A DNA stretch of 64,000 nt from Streptomyces sp. M92 (GTDB lineage: Bacteria > Actinomycetota > Actinomycetes > Streptomycetales > Streptomycetaceae), in contig NZ_CP101137.1 in assembly GCF_028473745.1 (NCBI RefSeq), forward strand, positions 1,550,001-1,614,000, in the 5' to 3' direction. Of the stretch, positions 9,919-16,920 are shown one piece after another. The translations under genes were made by a program, and so were the position numbers. Within the stretch, counting starts at the first letter, position 1; each line of letters begins with the position of its first letter. The notes under the pieces are model-generated. The model was given only the letters and a program-made list of their open reading frames with translations. It made no database searches and was not told the origin of the DNA.

Positions 9919-10595
9919 GCGTTGACCAGCTTCTTGAGGATCGAGGTGAAGAACGGGAGACCGTCGGTGCGGCCGGTGCCGATCAGCGGCTCGACGGCGT
10001 GCTCGGGGTGCGGCATGAGGCCGACGACGTTCCCGGCGGCGTTGGTGATGCCGGCGATGTCGTTGAGCGAGCCGTTGGGGTTCATGTCCAGGTAACGGAA
10101 GGCGACCCGGCCCTCGGCCTCCAGCTCGTCCAGCGTCCGCCGGTCGGCGACGTAGCGCCCGTCCATGTTCTTCAGCGGGATGTGGATCTCCTGGCCCGCG
10201 GTGTAGTCGCTGGTCCAGGCGGTGCCCGCGTTCTCCACCCGCAGCTTCTGGTCGCGGCAGATGAAGTGCAGGTGATCGTTGCCCAGCATGCCGCCGGGGA
10301 GCAGGTGCGCCTCGGTGAGGATCTGGAAGCCGTTGCAGATGCCGAGGACGGGGAGCCCGGCCCTGGCCTGGTCGATGACGGTGTCCATCACCGGCGAGAA
10401 GCGCGCGATGGCACCGGCGCGCAGATAGTCGCCGTACGAGAAACCACCGCAGAGCACCACGGCGTCGACCTGCTTGAGGTCCTTGTCCTTGTGCCAGAGG
10501 GCGACGGGTTCCGCGCCGGCGACGCGGATCGCGCGCTGCGTGTCGCGGTCGTCGAGAGAGCCGGGGAAAGTGACGACGCCAATACGAGCGGTCAC
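9915..10595 (-). CDS. purQ: Phosphoribosylformylglycinamidine synthase, glutaminase subunit
   Basis: Class I glutamine amidotransferase that supplies ammonia to PurL. In the 226 residues the nucleophile Cys (around 87) sits in [11 protein letters not shown], and the His-Glu pair of the triad in [12 protein letters not shown]. Length matches other separate PurQ subunits. The GTG start at 10595 overlaps the purS stop by 4 bases, and its own stop overlaps the purL start, so the three subunits are translationally coupled. Confidence 0.97.
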   Translation of the reverse strand: MTARIGVVTFPGSLDDRDTQRAIRVAGAEPVALWHKDKDLKQVDAVVLCGGFSYGDYLRAGAIARFSPVMDTVIDQARAGLPVLGICNGFQILTEAHLLPGGMLGNDHLHFICRDQKLRVENAGTAWTSDYTAGQEIHIPLKNMDGRYVADRRTLDELEAEGRVAFRYLDMNPNGSLNDIAGITNAAGNVVGLMPHPEHAVEPLIGTGRTDGLPFFTSILKKLVNA

Positions 10596-10864
10596 TTCGC
10601 GGCCTCCGCGACTACGTCCTCGGACTCGACCTTGACGGTGAAGTCCTCGATCACGGTGTTCGCGAGGAAGGATTCCGCAAGATCATGGATGCGGGCGAGG
10701 GCGGCGTCGTCGACCGGCCCGTCCACTTCCAGTTCGAATCGCTTTCCCTGACGGACGTCCGAGATCCCTTCGAAACCCAGTCGCGGCAGTGCGCGCTGCA
10801 CCGCCTGGCCCTGGGGGTCGAGGATCTCCGGCTTGAGCATGACGTCGACTACGACGCGTGCCAC
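10592..10864 (-). CDS. purS: Phosphoribosylformylglycinamidine synthase subunit PurS
   Basis: Small 90-residue subunit that bridges PurQ and PurL in the FGAM synthase complex. Family features: [17 protein letters not shown] at the start and a conserved [11 protein letters not shown] strand. I chose the GTG at 10864 because GGGAG lies 6 bases upstream and the product then begins as other PurS proteins do; an in-frame GTG at 10870 would add two residues. First gene of purS-purQ-purL; divergent from lsrL. Confidence 0.95.
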   Translation of the reverse strand: MARVVVDVMLKPEILDPQGQAVQRALPRLGFEGISDVRQGKRFELEVDGPVDDAALARIHDLAESFLANTVIEDFTVKVESEDVVAEAAK

Positions 10865-11213
10865 TGGCACTCCCGGTGTGTGGTGCTGAGCAGGTTCCTT
10901 CAGACTACCCGTACAAAATTTCTACGCGCGTAGCCTTGGAGGAATCTACGTGAGCCCAGTCACGATCGGGTATCGGAAGGGGGTCGCCACGAAAAGCTTC
11001 GGGAAAGATCCCGGATCAACCCCCGACACCTATTGCGCACAGACACGCTGAGAGATTTAGTCGGGCTTCCCATTGCAATGCCGGGCACTGTACAAATGAA
11101 ATGTCATTAGCCGATACTTTGCCCAATTACAGGCGAACAGTCGGCATCATCGCGGCGTCTTGGCACGTTCGGGCACGTCATCGCGGAGATGCCGCACGAA
11201 GGGACCGATATTC
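10865..11213. promoter_or_regulatory. Divergent purS / lsrL promoter region, relatively AT-rich
   Basis: About 350 bases with no gene. It is markedly AT-richer than its surroundings near 10913-10945 and 11030-11130. It carries the perfect 12-bp palindrome CTACGCGCGTAG at 10922-10933, a candidate operator for the pur operon. AT-rich DNA in front of an Lsr2-family gene fits autoregulation, but no binding site can be proven from the sequence. Confidence 0.45.
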
Positions 11214-11531
11214 GTGGCGCAGCGTGTCGTGGTCACTCTCTTTGACGACATCGACGGCTCGGAAGCGGCGGAGACGATCGCCTTCGGAGTCGACGGCCGG
11301 ATGTACGAGATCGACCTGAACGAAGCCAATGCCCGGAAACTCCGCACGGCCCTCGAGCCGTACGTGTCGGCCGGCCGCAAGCGGTCCCGGTCCGGCAAGA
11401 CGTACCGGCAGACGGAGGTCGCCCCCGACCCGGCGGCGGTCCGCGCGTGGGCGCAGGCGAACAAGATGGACGTGCCCGCGCGGGGCCGGATCCCGAAGCG
11501 GGTGTACGAGGCGTTCGCCGCGGCGCAGTGA
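11214..11531 (+). CDS. lsrL: Lsr2-family nucleoid-associated protein (LsrL type)
   Basis: 105-residue xenogeneic-silencer-type protein. The N-terminal dimerisation half is AQRVVVTLFDDIDGSEAAETIAFGVDG; the C-terminal DNA-binding half, VRAWAQANKMDVPARGRIPKRVYEAF, contains the RGR minor-groove hook. Lsr2 proteins bridge AT-rich DNA and silence foreign or specialised-metabolite genes. The GTG at 11214 has AAGGGA about 10 bases upstream, and homology starts at residue 2, so the longer frame from 11160 is not used. Its place beside purS matches the second Lsr2 paralogue (LsrL) of S. coelicolor; the symbol rests on that synteny. Confidence 0.9.
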   Translation: MAQRVVVTLFDDIDGSEAAETIAFGVDGRMYEIDLNEANARKLRTALEPYVSAGRKRSRSGKTYRQTEVAPDPAAVRAWAQANKMDVPARGRIPKRVYEAFAAAQ

Positions 11532-11682
11532 GCCGCCCGGGCCAGGGGCCGCCCCGGCCAGGAGGGGCCGACGGGCGCTCAGCCGCCCCTCGCGGCAACC
11601 GACTTGCGCGACACCCCGGGTGATCAGCTAAAGTCTGGAGCACGCCGAGGGGCGAGGCCGAAGGGCCCAGCTCACGGAACAC

Positions 11683-11754
11683 GCGGGTGTAGTTCAGTAG
11701 TAGAACATCCCCCTTCCAGGGGGAAGGCGCAGTGTGCAATTCCTGTCACCCGCT
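11683..11754 (+). tRNA. tRNA-Gly (anticodon UCC) with aberrant D loop and T arm
   Basis: Acceptor stem GCGGGTG/CACCCGC, D stem GTTC/GAAC and anticodon stem TCCCC/GGGGA are perfect. The anticodon loop is CTTCCAG, giving UCC, which reads GGA. The D loop is AGTAGTA, so position 18 of the usual GG pair is A. In the normal register the T loop reads TGCAATT instead of TTCRANY, and the T stem CAGTG/CCTGT has only one Watson-Crick pair. A shifted pairing GCAG/CTGT with a 10-base loop is possible. No CCA is encoded. It is a real tRNA gene by position and pairing, but structurally odd. Confidence 0.85.
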
Positions 11755-11834
11755 CTGCACCGCCGTACCGACCACTCGATTGGATCAGGTAGGCTGGTGC
11801 TCGCACCGATCGGTGAAGGCCGGTCGGGGGCAAT

Positions 11835-11907
11835 GCGGACGTAGCTCAGTTGGTAGAGCGCAACCTTGCCAAGGTTGAGGTCGCGAGTTCGAGCCTCGTC
11901 GTCCGCT
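11835..11907 (+). tRNA. tRNA-Gly (anticodon GCC)
   Basis: Canonical cloverleaf: acceptor GCGGACG/CGTCCGC, D arm with AGTTGGTA, anticodon loop TTGCCAA (GCC), and T arm GCGAGTTCGAGCCTCGT. CCA is not encoded. It lies 80 bases downstream of the aberrant tRNA-Gly and probably in the same transcript, ended by the terminator at 11916. Confidence 0.97.
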
Positions 11908-11915
11908 CGGGAATC

Positions 11916-11948
11916 AGACCCCGGTCCTCCGTGGACCGGGGTCTTTTC
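11916..11948 (+). terminator. Intrinsic terminator after tRNA-Gly genes
   Basis: A perfect 12-bp stem (AGACCCCGGTCC with its complement, loop TCCGT) is followed directly by a TTTT run, one of the few classic U-tract terminators in the window. Confidence 0.85.
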
Positions 11949-12053
11949 GTGCGTCCGCGCGACTCCCTCGGGCGGCCGCCGTCTGACATTTGTCATGCCC
12001 GGTGATGACGGCCCGCACTGTTCCCGCCCCCGGGCCCCCGGGATGCTTGAGGC

Positions 12054-13064
12054 ATGCGATCAAACGGACACGAACACGTGATTGAGGTCACCGACCTGCG
12101 GCGTGTGTACGGGGGCGGGTTCGAGGCCGTGCGGGGGGTCGACTTCTCCGTGCGCCGCGGTGAGGTCTTCGCACTGCTCGGCACCAACGGCGCCGGCAAG
12201 ACGTCCACGGTCGAGCTGCTGGAGGGCCTCGCCCCTCCGGCGGGCGGGCGGGTGCGCGTCCTCGGGCACGACCCGTACACCGAGCGGGCCGCCGTACGCC
12301 CCCGCACCGGGGTGATGCTCCAGGAGGGCGGCTTCCCGTCCGAGCTGACCGTCGCGGAGACCGCGCGGATGTGGGCTGGGTGCGTGAGCGGGGCCCGTCC
12401 GCCGGCCGAGGTGCTTTCCCTGGTCGGGCTGGAGACGAAGGCGGACGTCCGCGTGAAGCAGCTCTCCGGGGGCCAGCGGCGCCGCCTGGACCTGGCGCTC
12501 GCGCTGCTCGGCGACCCCGAGGTGCTCTTCCTCGACGAGCCCAGCACCGGACTGGACGCCGAAGGCCGCCGGGCGACCTGGGAGTTGGTGAGCGCGCTGC
12601 GCGACGCCGGTACGACGGTGCTGCTGACCACGCACTACCTGGAGGAGGCCGAGAACCTCGCCGACCGGCTCGCGATCATGCACGAGGGCCGGATCGCCGC
12701 CACCGGCACCCCGGCGGAGGTGACCGCCTCGCAGCCGTCCCGGATCACCTTCGAACTGCCCGACGGCTACTTCGTGGGCGACCTGCCGCCCCTGGGCGAA
12801 CTGGGCGTGAGCGACCACGAGGTGGACGGCCGGCTGATCCGGCTCCGCACCTGCGAGCTCCAGCGCGCGGCCACCGGGCTGCTGACCTGGGCCGAACGGG
12901 CCGGCGTCGAGCTGCGCCGGCTGGACGTGCGGTCGGCGTCCCTGGAGGAGGCGTTCCTGCGGATCGCGAAGGAGGCCTCCGGGAAGGACGCCTCCGCGCG
13001 GAGCGCTTCCGCGCAGGCCGCCGACGCCTCCGACGCCACGACGAAGAAGGAGTACGCGGCATGA
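12054..13064 (+). CDS. ABC transporter ATP-binding protein (ABC-2/DrrA type)
   Basis: 336-residue ATPase of the drug/antibiotic exporter (DrrA/NatA) class. Walker A is GTNGAGKTS near residue 44, the Q-loop LQEGGFPSE, the signature LSGGQRRRLDLALALL, and Walker B VLFLDEPSTGLD, followed by the H-loop LLTTHYLEEAE. A C-terminal extension of about 100 residues ends in a charged tail. Start ATG 12054 has a weak GAGG site. The stop overlaps the permease start (ATGA). It heads a four-gene unit of ATPase, permease, sensor kinase and response regulator, the arrangement of self-regulated exporters. Confidence 0.93.
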   Translation: MRSNGHEHVIEVTDLRRVYGGGFEAVRGVDFSVRRGEVFALLGTNGAGKTSTVELLEGLAPPAGGRVRVLGHDPYTERAAVRPRTGVMLQEGGFPSELTVAETARMWAGCVSGARPPAEVLSLVGLETKADVRVKQLSGGQRRRLDLALALLGDPEVLFLDEPSTGLDAEGRRATWELVSALRDAGTTVLLTTHYLEEAENLADRLAIMHEGRIAATGTPAEVTASQPSRITFELPDGYFVGDLPPLGELGVSDHEVDGRLIRLRTCELQRAATGLLTWAERAGVELRRLDVRSASLEEAFLRIAKEASGKDASARSASAQAADASDATTKKEYAA

Positions 13065-13876
13065 GCGCCACGGAGACCAAGACCCCCGCGGCGCGCGCCG
13101 CCAAGGGCCCGGCCACCACACCGATGAGCCGGATGACGGCGCTCGCCCGCGCCGAAATGACCCTGCTGGGACGGAACAAGGGCACCGTCTTCGCCTCGCT
13201 GTTCGTGCCGCTGGTGCTGCCGCTCAGCGTGTACTCGGCGTCCCAGGAGATGGACCTCGCCGAGGTCGGGCTGACCCCCGGCATGCTGGTGCTGCCCGCC
13301 GCGGTCGGCTTCTCCCTGCTGTTCGCCGTCTACTCCTCCCTCGTCGGCGTCTTCGTCGTCCGGCGCGAGGAGCTCGTCCTCAAGCGGCTGCGCACCGGCG
13401 AACTCCGGGACGTCGAGATCCTCAGCGGCTCCGCGATGCCGGCCGTGCTCGCCGGACTCGTGCAGAGCCTGCTGCTCGCCGTGGGCTGTGCCGTCCTGCT
13501 GGACCTGTCCACGCCGTCCGCGCCCCACCTCGCCGTGCTCGGTCTGCTGCTGGGCCTCGTGATGTGCGCCGCGCTCGCCGCCGTCACCGCGAGTTTCACC
13601 CGTACCGGGGAGAGCGCGCAGGTCACACCGCTGCCGTTCACGTTCGTCTCGATGATCGGCTCCGGCATGTTCGTACCGCTGGACCTCTTCCCCGACCAGG
13701 TGGCCTCCGTCTGCGAGCTGCTGCCGCTGACGCCCGTCGTCACCCTGGTCCGCGGCGGCTGGGCCGGCGACCTCTCGGCCGCCGAGGCGCTGGGCGCCGT
13801 GGCGACGGCGGTGGCCTGGACCGTGGTCGCGGTGTTTGCTGTACGGCGGCGGTTCCGGTGGGAGCCGCGGCACTGA
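13061..13876 (+). CDS. ABC-2 type permease
   Basis: 271-residue membrane protein with a short cytoplasmic N-terminus and about six hydrophobic segments (for example FASLFVPLVLPLSVYS, MLVLPAAVGFSLLFAVY and VLGLLLGLVMCAALAAVTASF). It has the ABC-2 membrane domain layout and a conserved periplasmic-side stretch GSGMFVPLDLFPDQV. It partners the ATPase encoded immediately upstream, with which it overlaps by 4 bases. Substrate unknown. The sensor kinase begins 17 bases downstream. Confidence 0.92.
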   Translation: MSATETKTPAARAAKGPATTPMSRMTALARAEMTLLGRNKGTVFASLFVPLVLPLSVYSASQEMDLAEVGLTPGMLVLPAAVGFSLLFAVYSSLVGVFVVRREELVLKRLRTGELRDVEILSGSAMPAVLAGLVQSLLLAVGCAVLLDLSTPSAPHLAVLGLLLGLVMCAALAAVTASFTRTGESAQVTPLPFTFVSMIGSGMFVPLDLFPDQVASVCELLPLTPVVTLVRGGWAGDLSAAEALGAVATAVAWTVVAVFAVRRRFRWEPRH

Positions 13877-13893
13877 CGAGCGGGGCGAACGGG

Positions 13894-15156
13894 ATGAGCG
13901 AGGGCATGCGCAGGCCGAGGCGCTGGTGGGGGCGGAAGAGCACGCCGGCGAAGGTGGAGACGTACACCCGGTGGTCGTTCCACTTCTTCGGGCTCGCGGA
14001 GATCGCCGCCGCAGGGGTGTCCGCGTTCAGTCAGGTCGACGCGCGGCTCGCGGCCGTGCTCTTCCTGGCGGTCACCGCACACGCCGTCGTCCTCATGGTG
14101 GTCGCGTCCCGGACCCTGGACTGGGAGCTCGGCCTGCGGAAGAAGCCCGTGCGACCGCTGTGGGTCCTCGCCGTCCTCACCATGGTGATCGCAGCCGCCG
14201 CACTGACCTTCGCCAAGCGCGGGCCGGACAACGACGCCGCCGCCGCGGCGGCGGGTGGCGTCTTCGGGTGTGTCGTGACCATCGGATCCGGTGTCCTCGC
14301 CCTCGGGGTGCGCAGCCACCGGCACACCGCCGCGCTCGTGCTCGGTGTCGCGACCGGAACCGGAGCCCTGTCGCTCGTGCTGGGCGCTCCGGTCCCCGCC
14401 GCTCTGTTCACCGCGGGCGTGGTGCTCGTGGGCGGCGGCTTCATCTCCTTCACCTGCGTGTTCTCCGTGTGGCTGCTCAACGCGGTATACCAGCTCGACG
14501 AGGCGCGGGAGACCCGCGCCCGGCTCGCCGTCGCCGAGGAGCGGCTGCGGTTCGGCCGCGACCTGCACGACGTGATGGGACGGAACCTGGCGGTGATCGC
14601 CCTCAAGAGCGAACTGGCCGTCCAGCTGTCCCGGCGCGGCCGGTCCGAGGCGGTGGAGCAGATGATCGAGGTGCAGCGCATCGCCCAGGAGTCGCAGCGG
14701 GAGGTCCGGGACGTCGTGCGCGGCTACCGGGAGGCCGCCCTGGAGGTCGAGCTCGCCGGTGCCCGGGGCGTGCTCTCGGCGGCCGGCATCGACGCGGTGG
14801 TCACCGGCGAGACGGCCGGGCTGCCCCCCGAGGTCCAGTCGGCGCTCGGCTGGGTGGTGCGGGAGGCGACGACCAACGTGCTGCGGCACGGGAACGCGCA
14901 GAAGTGTGCCGTCGCGGTACGAGTTTCGGAGGGACGTGCGGTGCTGACGGTGGAGAACGACGGCGTGGCGGAGGTGACCGACGACGGCGGTGCCGCGCGG
15001 CCGGGCGGCTCCGGGCTCGCGGGACTGCGGGAGCGGCTGGCCGCCGTGGACGGCACGCTGGAGGCCGGGAGCGCGGGCAAGGGCGTGTTCCGGCTGAGGG
15101 CCGAGGTCCCGCTGCCCGCGTCCGCCGGGGCGGGCGTGCTGGAGGCCGCGTCGTGA
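13894..15156 (+). CDS. Sensor histidine kinase, NarL/DesK class
   Basis: 420-residue kinase with six transmembrane segments in the first 200 residues and almost no extracytoplasmic domain, the DesK-like intramembrane-sensing layout. The HisKA_3 dimerisation helix carries the phosphorylated His (around 225) in FGRDLHDVMGRNLAVI. The ATPase domain shows VVREATTNVLRHG (N box) and GSGLAGLRERLAAVDGTL (G box). The start ATG at 13894 was chosen as the first with homology; an upstream frame reaches into the permease gene. The stop overlaps the regulator start. It probably senses membrane stress or the exporter substrate. Confidence 0.92.
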   Translation: MSEGMRRPRRWWGRKSTPAKVETYTRWSFHFFGLAEIAAAGVSAFSQVDARLAAVLFLAVTAHAVVLMVVASRTLDWELGLRKKPVRPLWVLAVLTMVIAAAALTFAKRGPDNDAAAAAAGGVFGCVVTIGSGVLALGVRSHRHTAALVLGVATGTGALSLVLGAPVPAALFTAGVVLVGGGFISFTCVFSVWLLNAVYQLDEARETRARLAVAEERLRFGRDLHDVMGRNLAVIALKSELAVQLSRRGRSEAVEQMIEVQRIAQESQREVRDVVRGYREAALEVELAGARGVLSAAGIDAVVTGETAGLPPEVQSALGWVVREATTNVLRHGNAQKCAVAVRVSEGRAVLTVENDGVAEVTDDGGAARPGGSGLAGLRERLAAVDGTLEAGSAGKGVFRLRAEVPLPASAGAGVLEAAS

Positions 15157-15767
15157 CGATGCCCGTACGCGTGCTGCTCGCCGACGACGAGCACCTCATC
15201 CGCGGGGCGCTGGCCGCCCTGCTCTCCCTGGAGGAGGACCTCACCGTGGTCGCCGAGGCGGCCACCGGGCCGGAGGCGCTGGCGATGGCGCGGGCCCACG
15301 AACCGGACGTCGCCGTACTGGATCTCCAGATGCCCGGCGCGGACGGTGTGAAGGTCGCCACATCGCTGCGGGCCGAGCTGCCCGCCTGCCGGGTGCTGAT
15401 CGTGACCAGCCACGGGCGGCCCGGCCATCTGAAACGGGCGCTCGCGGCGGGGGTGCGCGGCTTCGTGCCCAAGACGGTCAGCGCCCAGCGGCTCGCCGAG
15501 CTGATCCGCACCGTGCACGCCGGAAACCGTTACGTCGACCCCGAGTTGGCGGCCGACGCGATCTCCGCCGGGGACTCGCCGCTGACCGCGCGGGAGGCCG
15601 AGGTGCTGGAGCACGCCGCCGACGGGGCGCCCGTCGCGGAGATCGCCGAGCGGGCCGCGCTCGCCGAGGGCACCGTGCGGAACTACCTGTCGTCGGCCGC
15701 GAGCAAGCTCGGCGCGGAGAACCGGCACGCGGCGGTGCGGCTCGCGAGGGAGCGGGGTTGGGTATAG
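15153..15767 (+). CDS. Response regulator, NarL/DesR class
   Basis: 204-residue regulator. The receiver domain has the acidic pocket DDE at 11-13, phosphoacceptor Asp around 57 (VAVLDLQMPG) and the conserved Lys in VPKTVSAQ. The C-terminal LuxR-type helix-turn-helix is LTAREAEVLEHAADGAPVAEIAERAALAEGTVRNYL. The GTG at 15153 overlaps the kinase stop by 4 bases; an ATG two codons later is the alternative. It probably controls the upstream ABC exporter genes. Confidence 0.93.
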   Translation: MTMPVRVLLADDEHLIRGALAALLSLEEDLTVVAEAATGPEALAMARAHEPDVAVLDLQMPGADGVKVATSLRAELPACRVLIVTSHGRPGHLKRALAAGVRGFVPKTVSAQRLAELIRTVHAGNRYVDPELAADAISAGDSPLTAREAEVLEHAADGAPVAEIAERAALAEGTVRNYLSSAASKLGAENRHAAVRLARERGWV

Positions 15768-15804
15768 TGGCTGTCGCGCCACGGGGAAACCCACGGCGCG
15801 GAGT

Positions 15805-15880
15805 GCGAACGTAGCTCAGTTGGTAGAGCGCAACCTTGCCAAGGTTGAGGTCGCGAGTTCGAACCTCGTCGTTCGCTCCA
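15805..15880 (+). tRNA. tRNA-Gly (anticodon GCC), CCA encoded
   Basis: Nearly identical to the tRNA-Gly at 11835, differing mainly in the acceptor stem (GCGAACG/CGTTCGC) and one T-arm base; the anticodon loop is TTGCCAA. Here CCA is encoded (15878-15880). Together the two genes bracket the ABC/two-component unit in direct orientation. Confidence 0.97.
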
Positions 15881-15886
15881 TGTGAG

Positions 15887-15913
15887 GAAGCCCCCGGTCC
15901 GGCCGGGGGCTTC
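15887..15913 (+). terminator. Hairpin terminator after tRNA-Gly
   Basis: An 11-bp perfect stem GAAGCCCCCGG/CCGGGGGCTTC with a 5-base loop, then TTCTTCG. It ends the tRNA transcript and may also serve the convergent purC. Confidence 0.8.
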
Positions 15914-15932
15914 TTCGTGTCTGCGGTCCGTT

Positions 15933-16832
15933 CTACGACCAGCTGAGGCCGGTCAGGCGCTCGTAGGCCTCCACGTACTTGGCGCGGGTGGCGTCCACGA
16001 CCTGCCGGGGCAGCGGCGGCGGGGGCCGCTCGCTCTTCCGGTCCCAGCCGGACTCCGCCGAGGTCAGCCAGTCCCGGACGAACTGCTTGTCGTACGACGG
16101 CTGCGCGCGGCCCGGCCGCCACTGGTCGGCCGGCCAGAAGCGGGAGGAGTCCGGGGTGAGCACCTCGTCGGCGAGGATCAGGTCGTCGCCGTCGAGGCCG
16201 AACTCGAACTTGGTGTCGGCCAGCACGATGCCGCGTTCGCGGGCGACGTCCCGGGCGCGGGAGTAGACGGCGAGGGTGGCCTGGCGCAGGCGGGCCGCGG
16301 TGTCCGCGCCGACCTGATGGGCGACCTGCTCGTAGGAGACGTTCTCGTCGTGCTCGCCGACCTCCGCCTTGGTGGCCGGGGTGAAGATCGGGGCGGGCAG
16401 CTCCGAGCCGTCGACGAGGCCCTCGGGCAGCGCGAGGCCGCAGACGGTACGGGTCTCGTCGTACTCGGCCAGCCCGGAGCCGGTGAGGTAGCCGCGGGCC
16501 ACGCACTCCACGGGGACCATCCGCAGCGACTTGCAGACCAGGGCGCGGCCCTCCCAGTCGGCGGGGGCGCCCGGGGGCAGCTCGGTGCTCAGGACGTGGT
16601 TCGGGACCAGGTCGGCGAGTTGCTCGAACCACCACAGGGAGAGCTGGGTGAGGACCCGGCCCTTGTCGGGGATCTCGGTCGGCAGCACCCAGTCGTAGGC
16701 GGAGATGCGGTCGCTGGCGACCATCACGAGGTCGCCCGCCTCGTTCTGGTACAGCTCGCGCACCTTGCCGGTGTGCAGATGCACCAGACCCGGAACCTGG
16801 AGCGGCTCGGGCTTTTCGACGAATCCGGACAC
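15933..16832 (-). CDS. purC: Phosphoribosylaminoimidazole-succinocarboxamide synthase
   Basis: SAICAR synthase of purine synthesis: ATP-dependent joining of CAIR and aspartate. 299 residues with the family motifs GKVRELY (nucleotide loop), ASDRISAYDWVLPTEIPDKG, VPVECVARGYLTGSG and LADTKFEFG, and DEVLTPDSSRFWP. The GTG start at 16832 has GGGGAGGAACC upstream. It lies 88 bases downstream of the dimethylformamidase-like gene on the same strand. Confidence 0.97.
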   Translation of the reverse strand: MSGFVEKPEPLQVPGLVHLHTGKVRELYQNEAGDLVMVASDRISAYDWVLPTEIPDKGRVLTQLSLWWFEQLADLVPNHVLSTELPPGAPADWEGRALVCKSLRMVPVECVARGYLTGSGLAEYDETRTVCGLALPEGLVDGSELPAPIFTPATKAEVGEHDENVSYEQVAHQVGADTAARLRQATLAVYSRARDVARERGIVLADTKFEFGLDGDDLILADEVLTPDSSRFWPADQWRPGRAQPSYDKQFVRDWLTSAESGWDRKSERPPPPLPRQVVDATRAKYVEAYERLTGLSWS

Positions 16833-16920
16833 GGTTCCTCCCCGTGGTTCTGTCCAATGCTCTGATTGTCCCGTACGTCGCGGGGAAGGGGGACGGCGGG
16901 GCGGTGGGGGCCGGGGTCGG

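Noticed and set aside
6895-10095. 1066-codon plus-strand open frame opposite purL
   Set aside because: Same mirror effect over a conserved purL gene; no SD, no homology, and it runs through the Uma2 gene in another frame.
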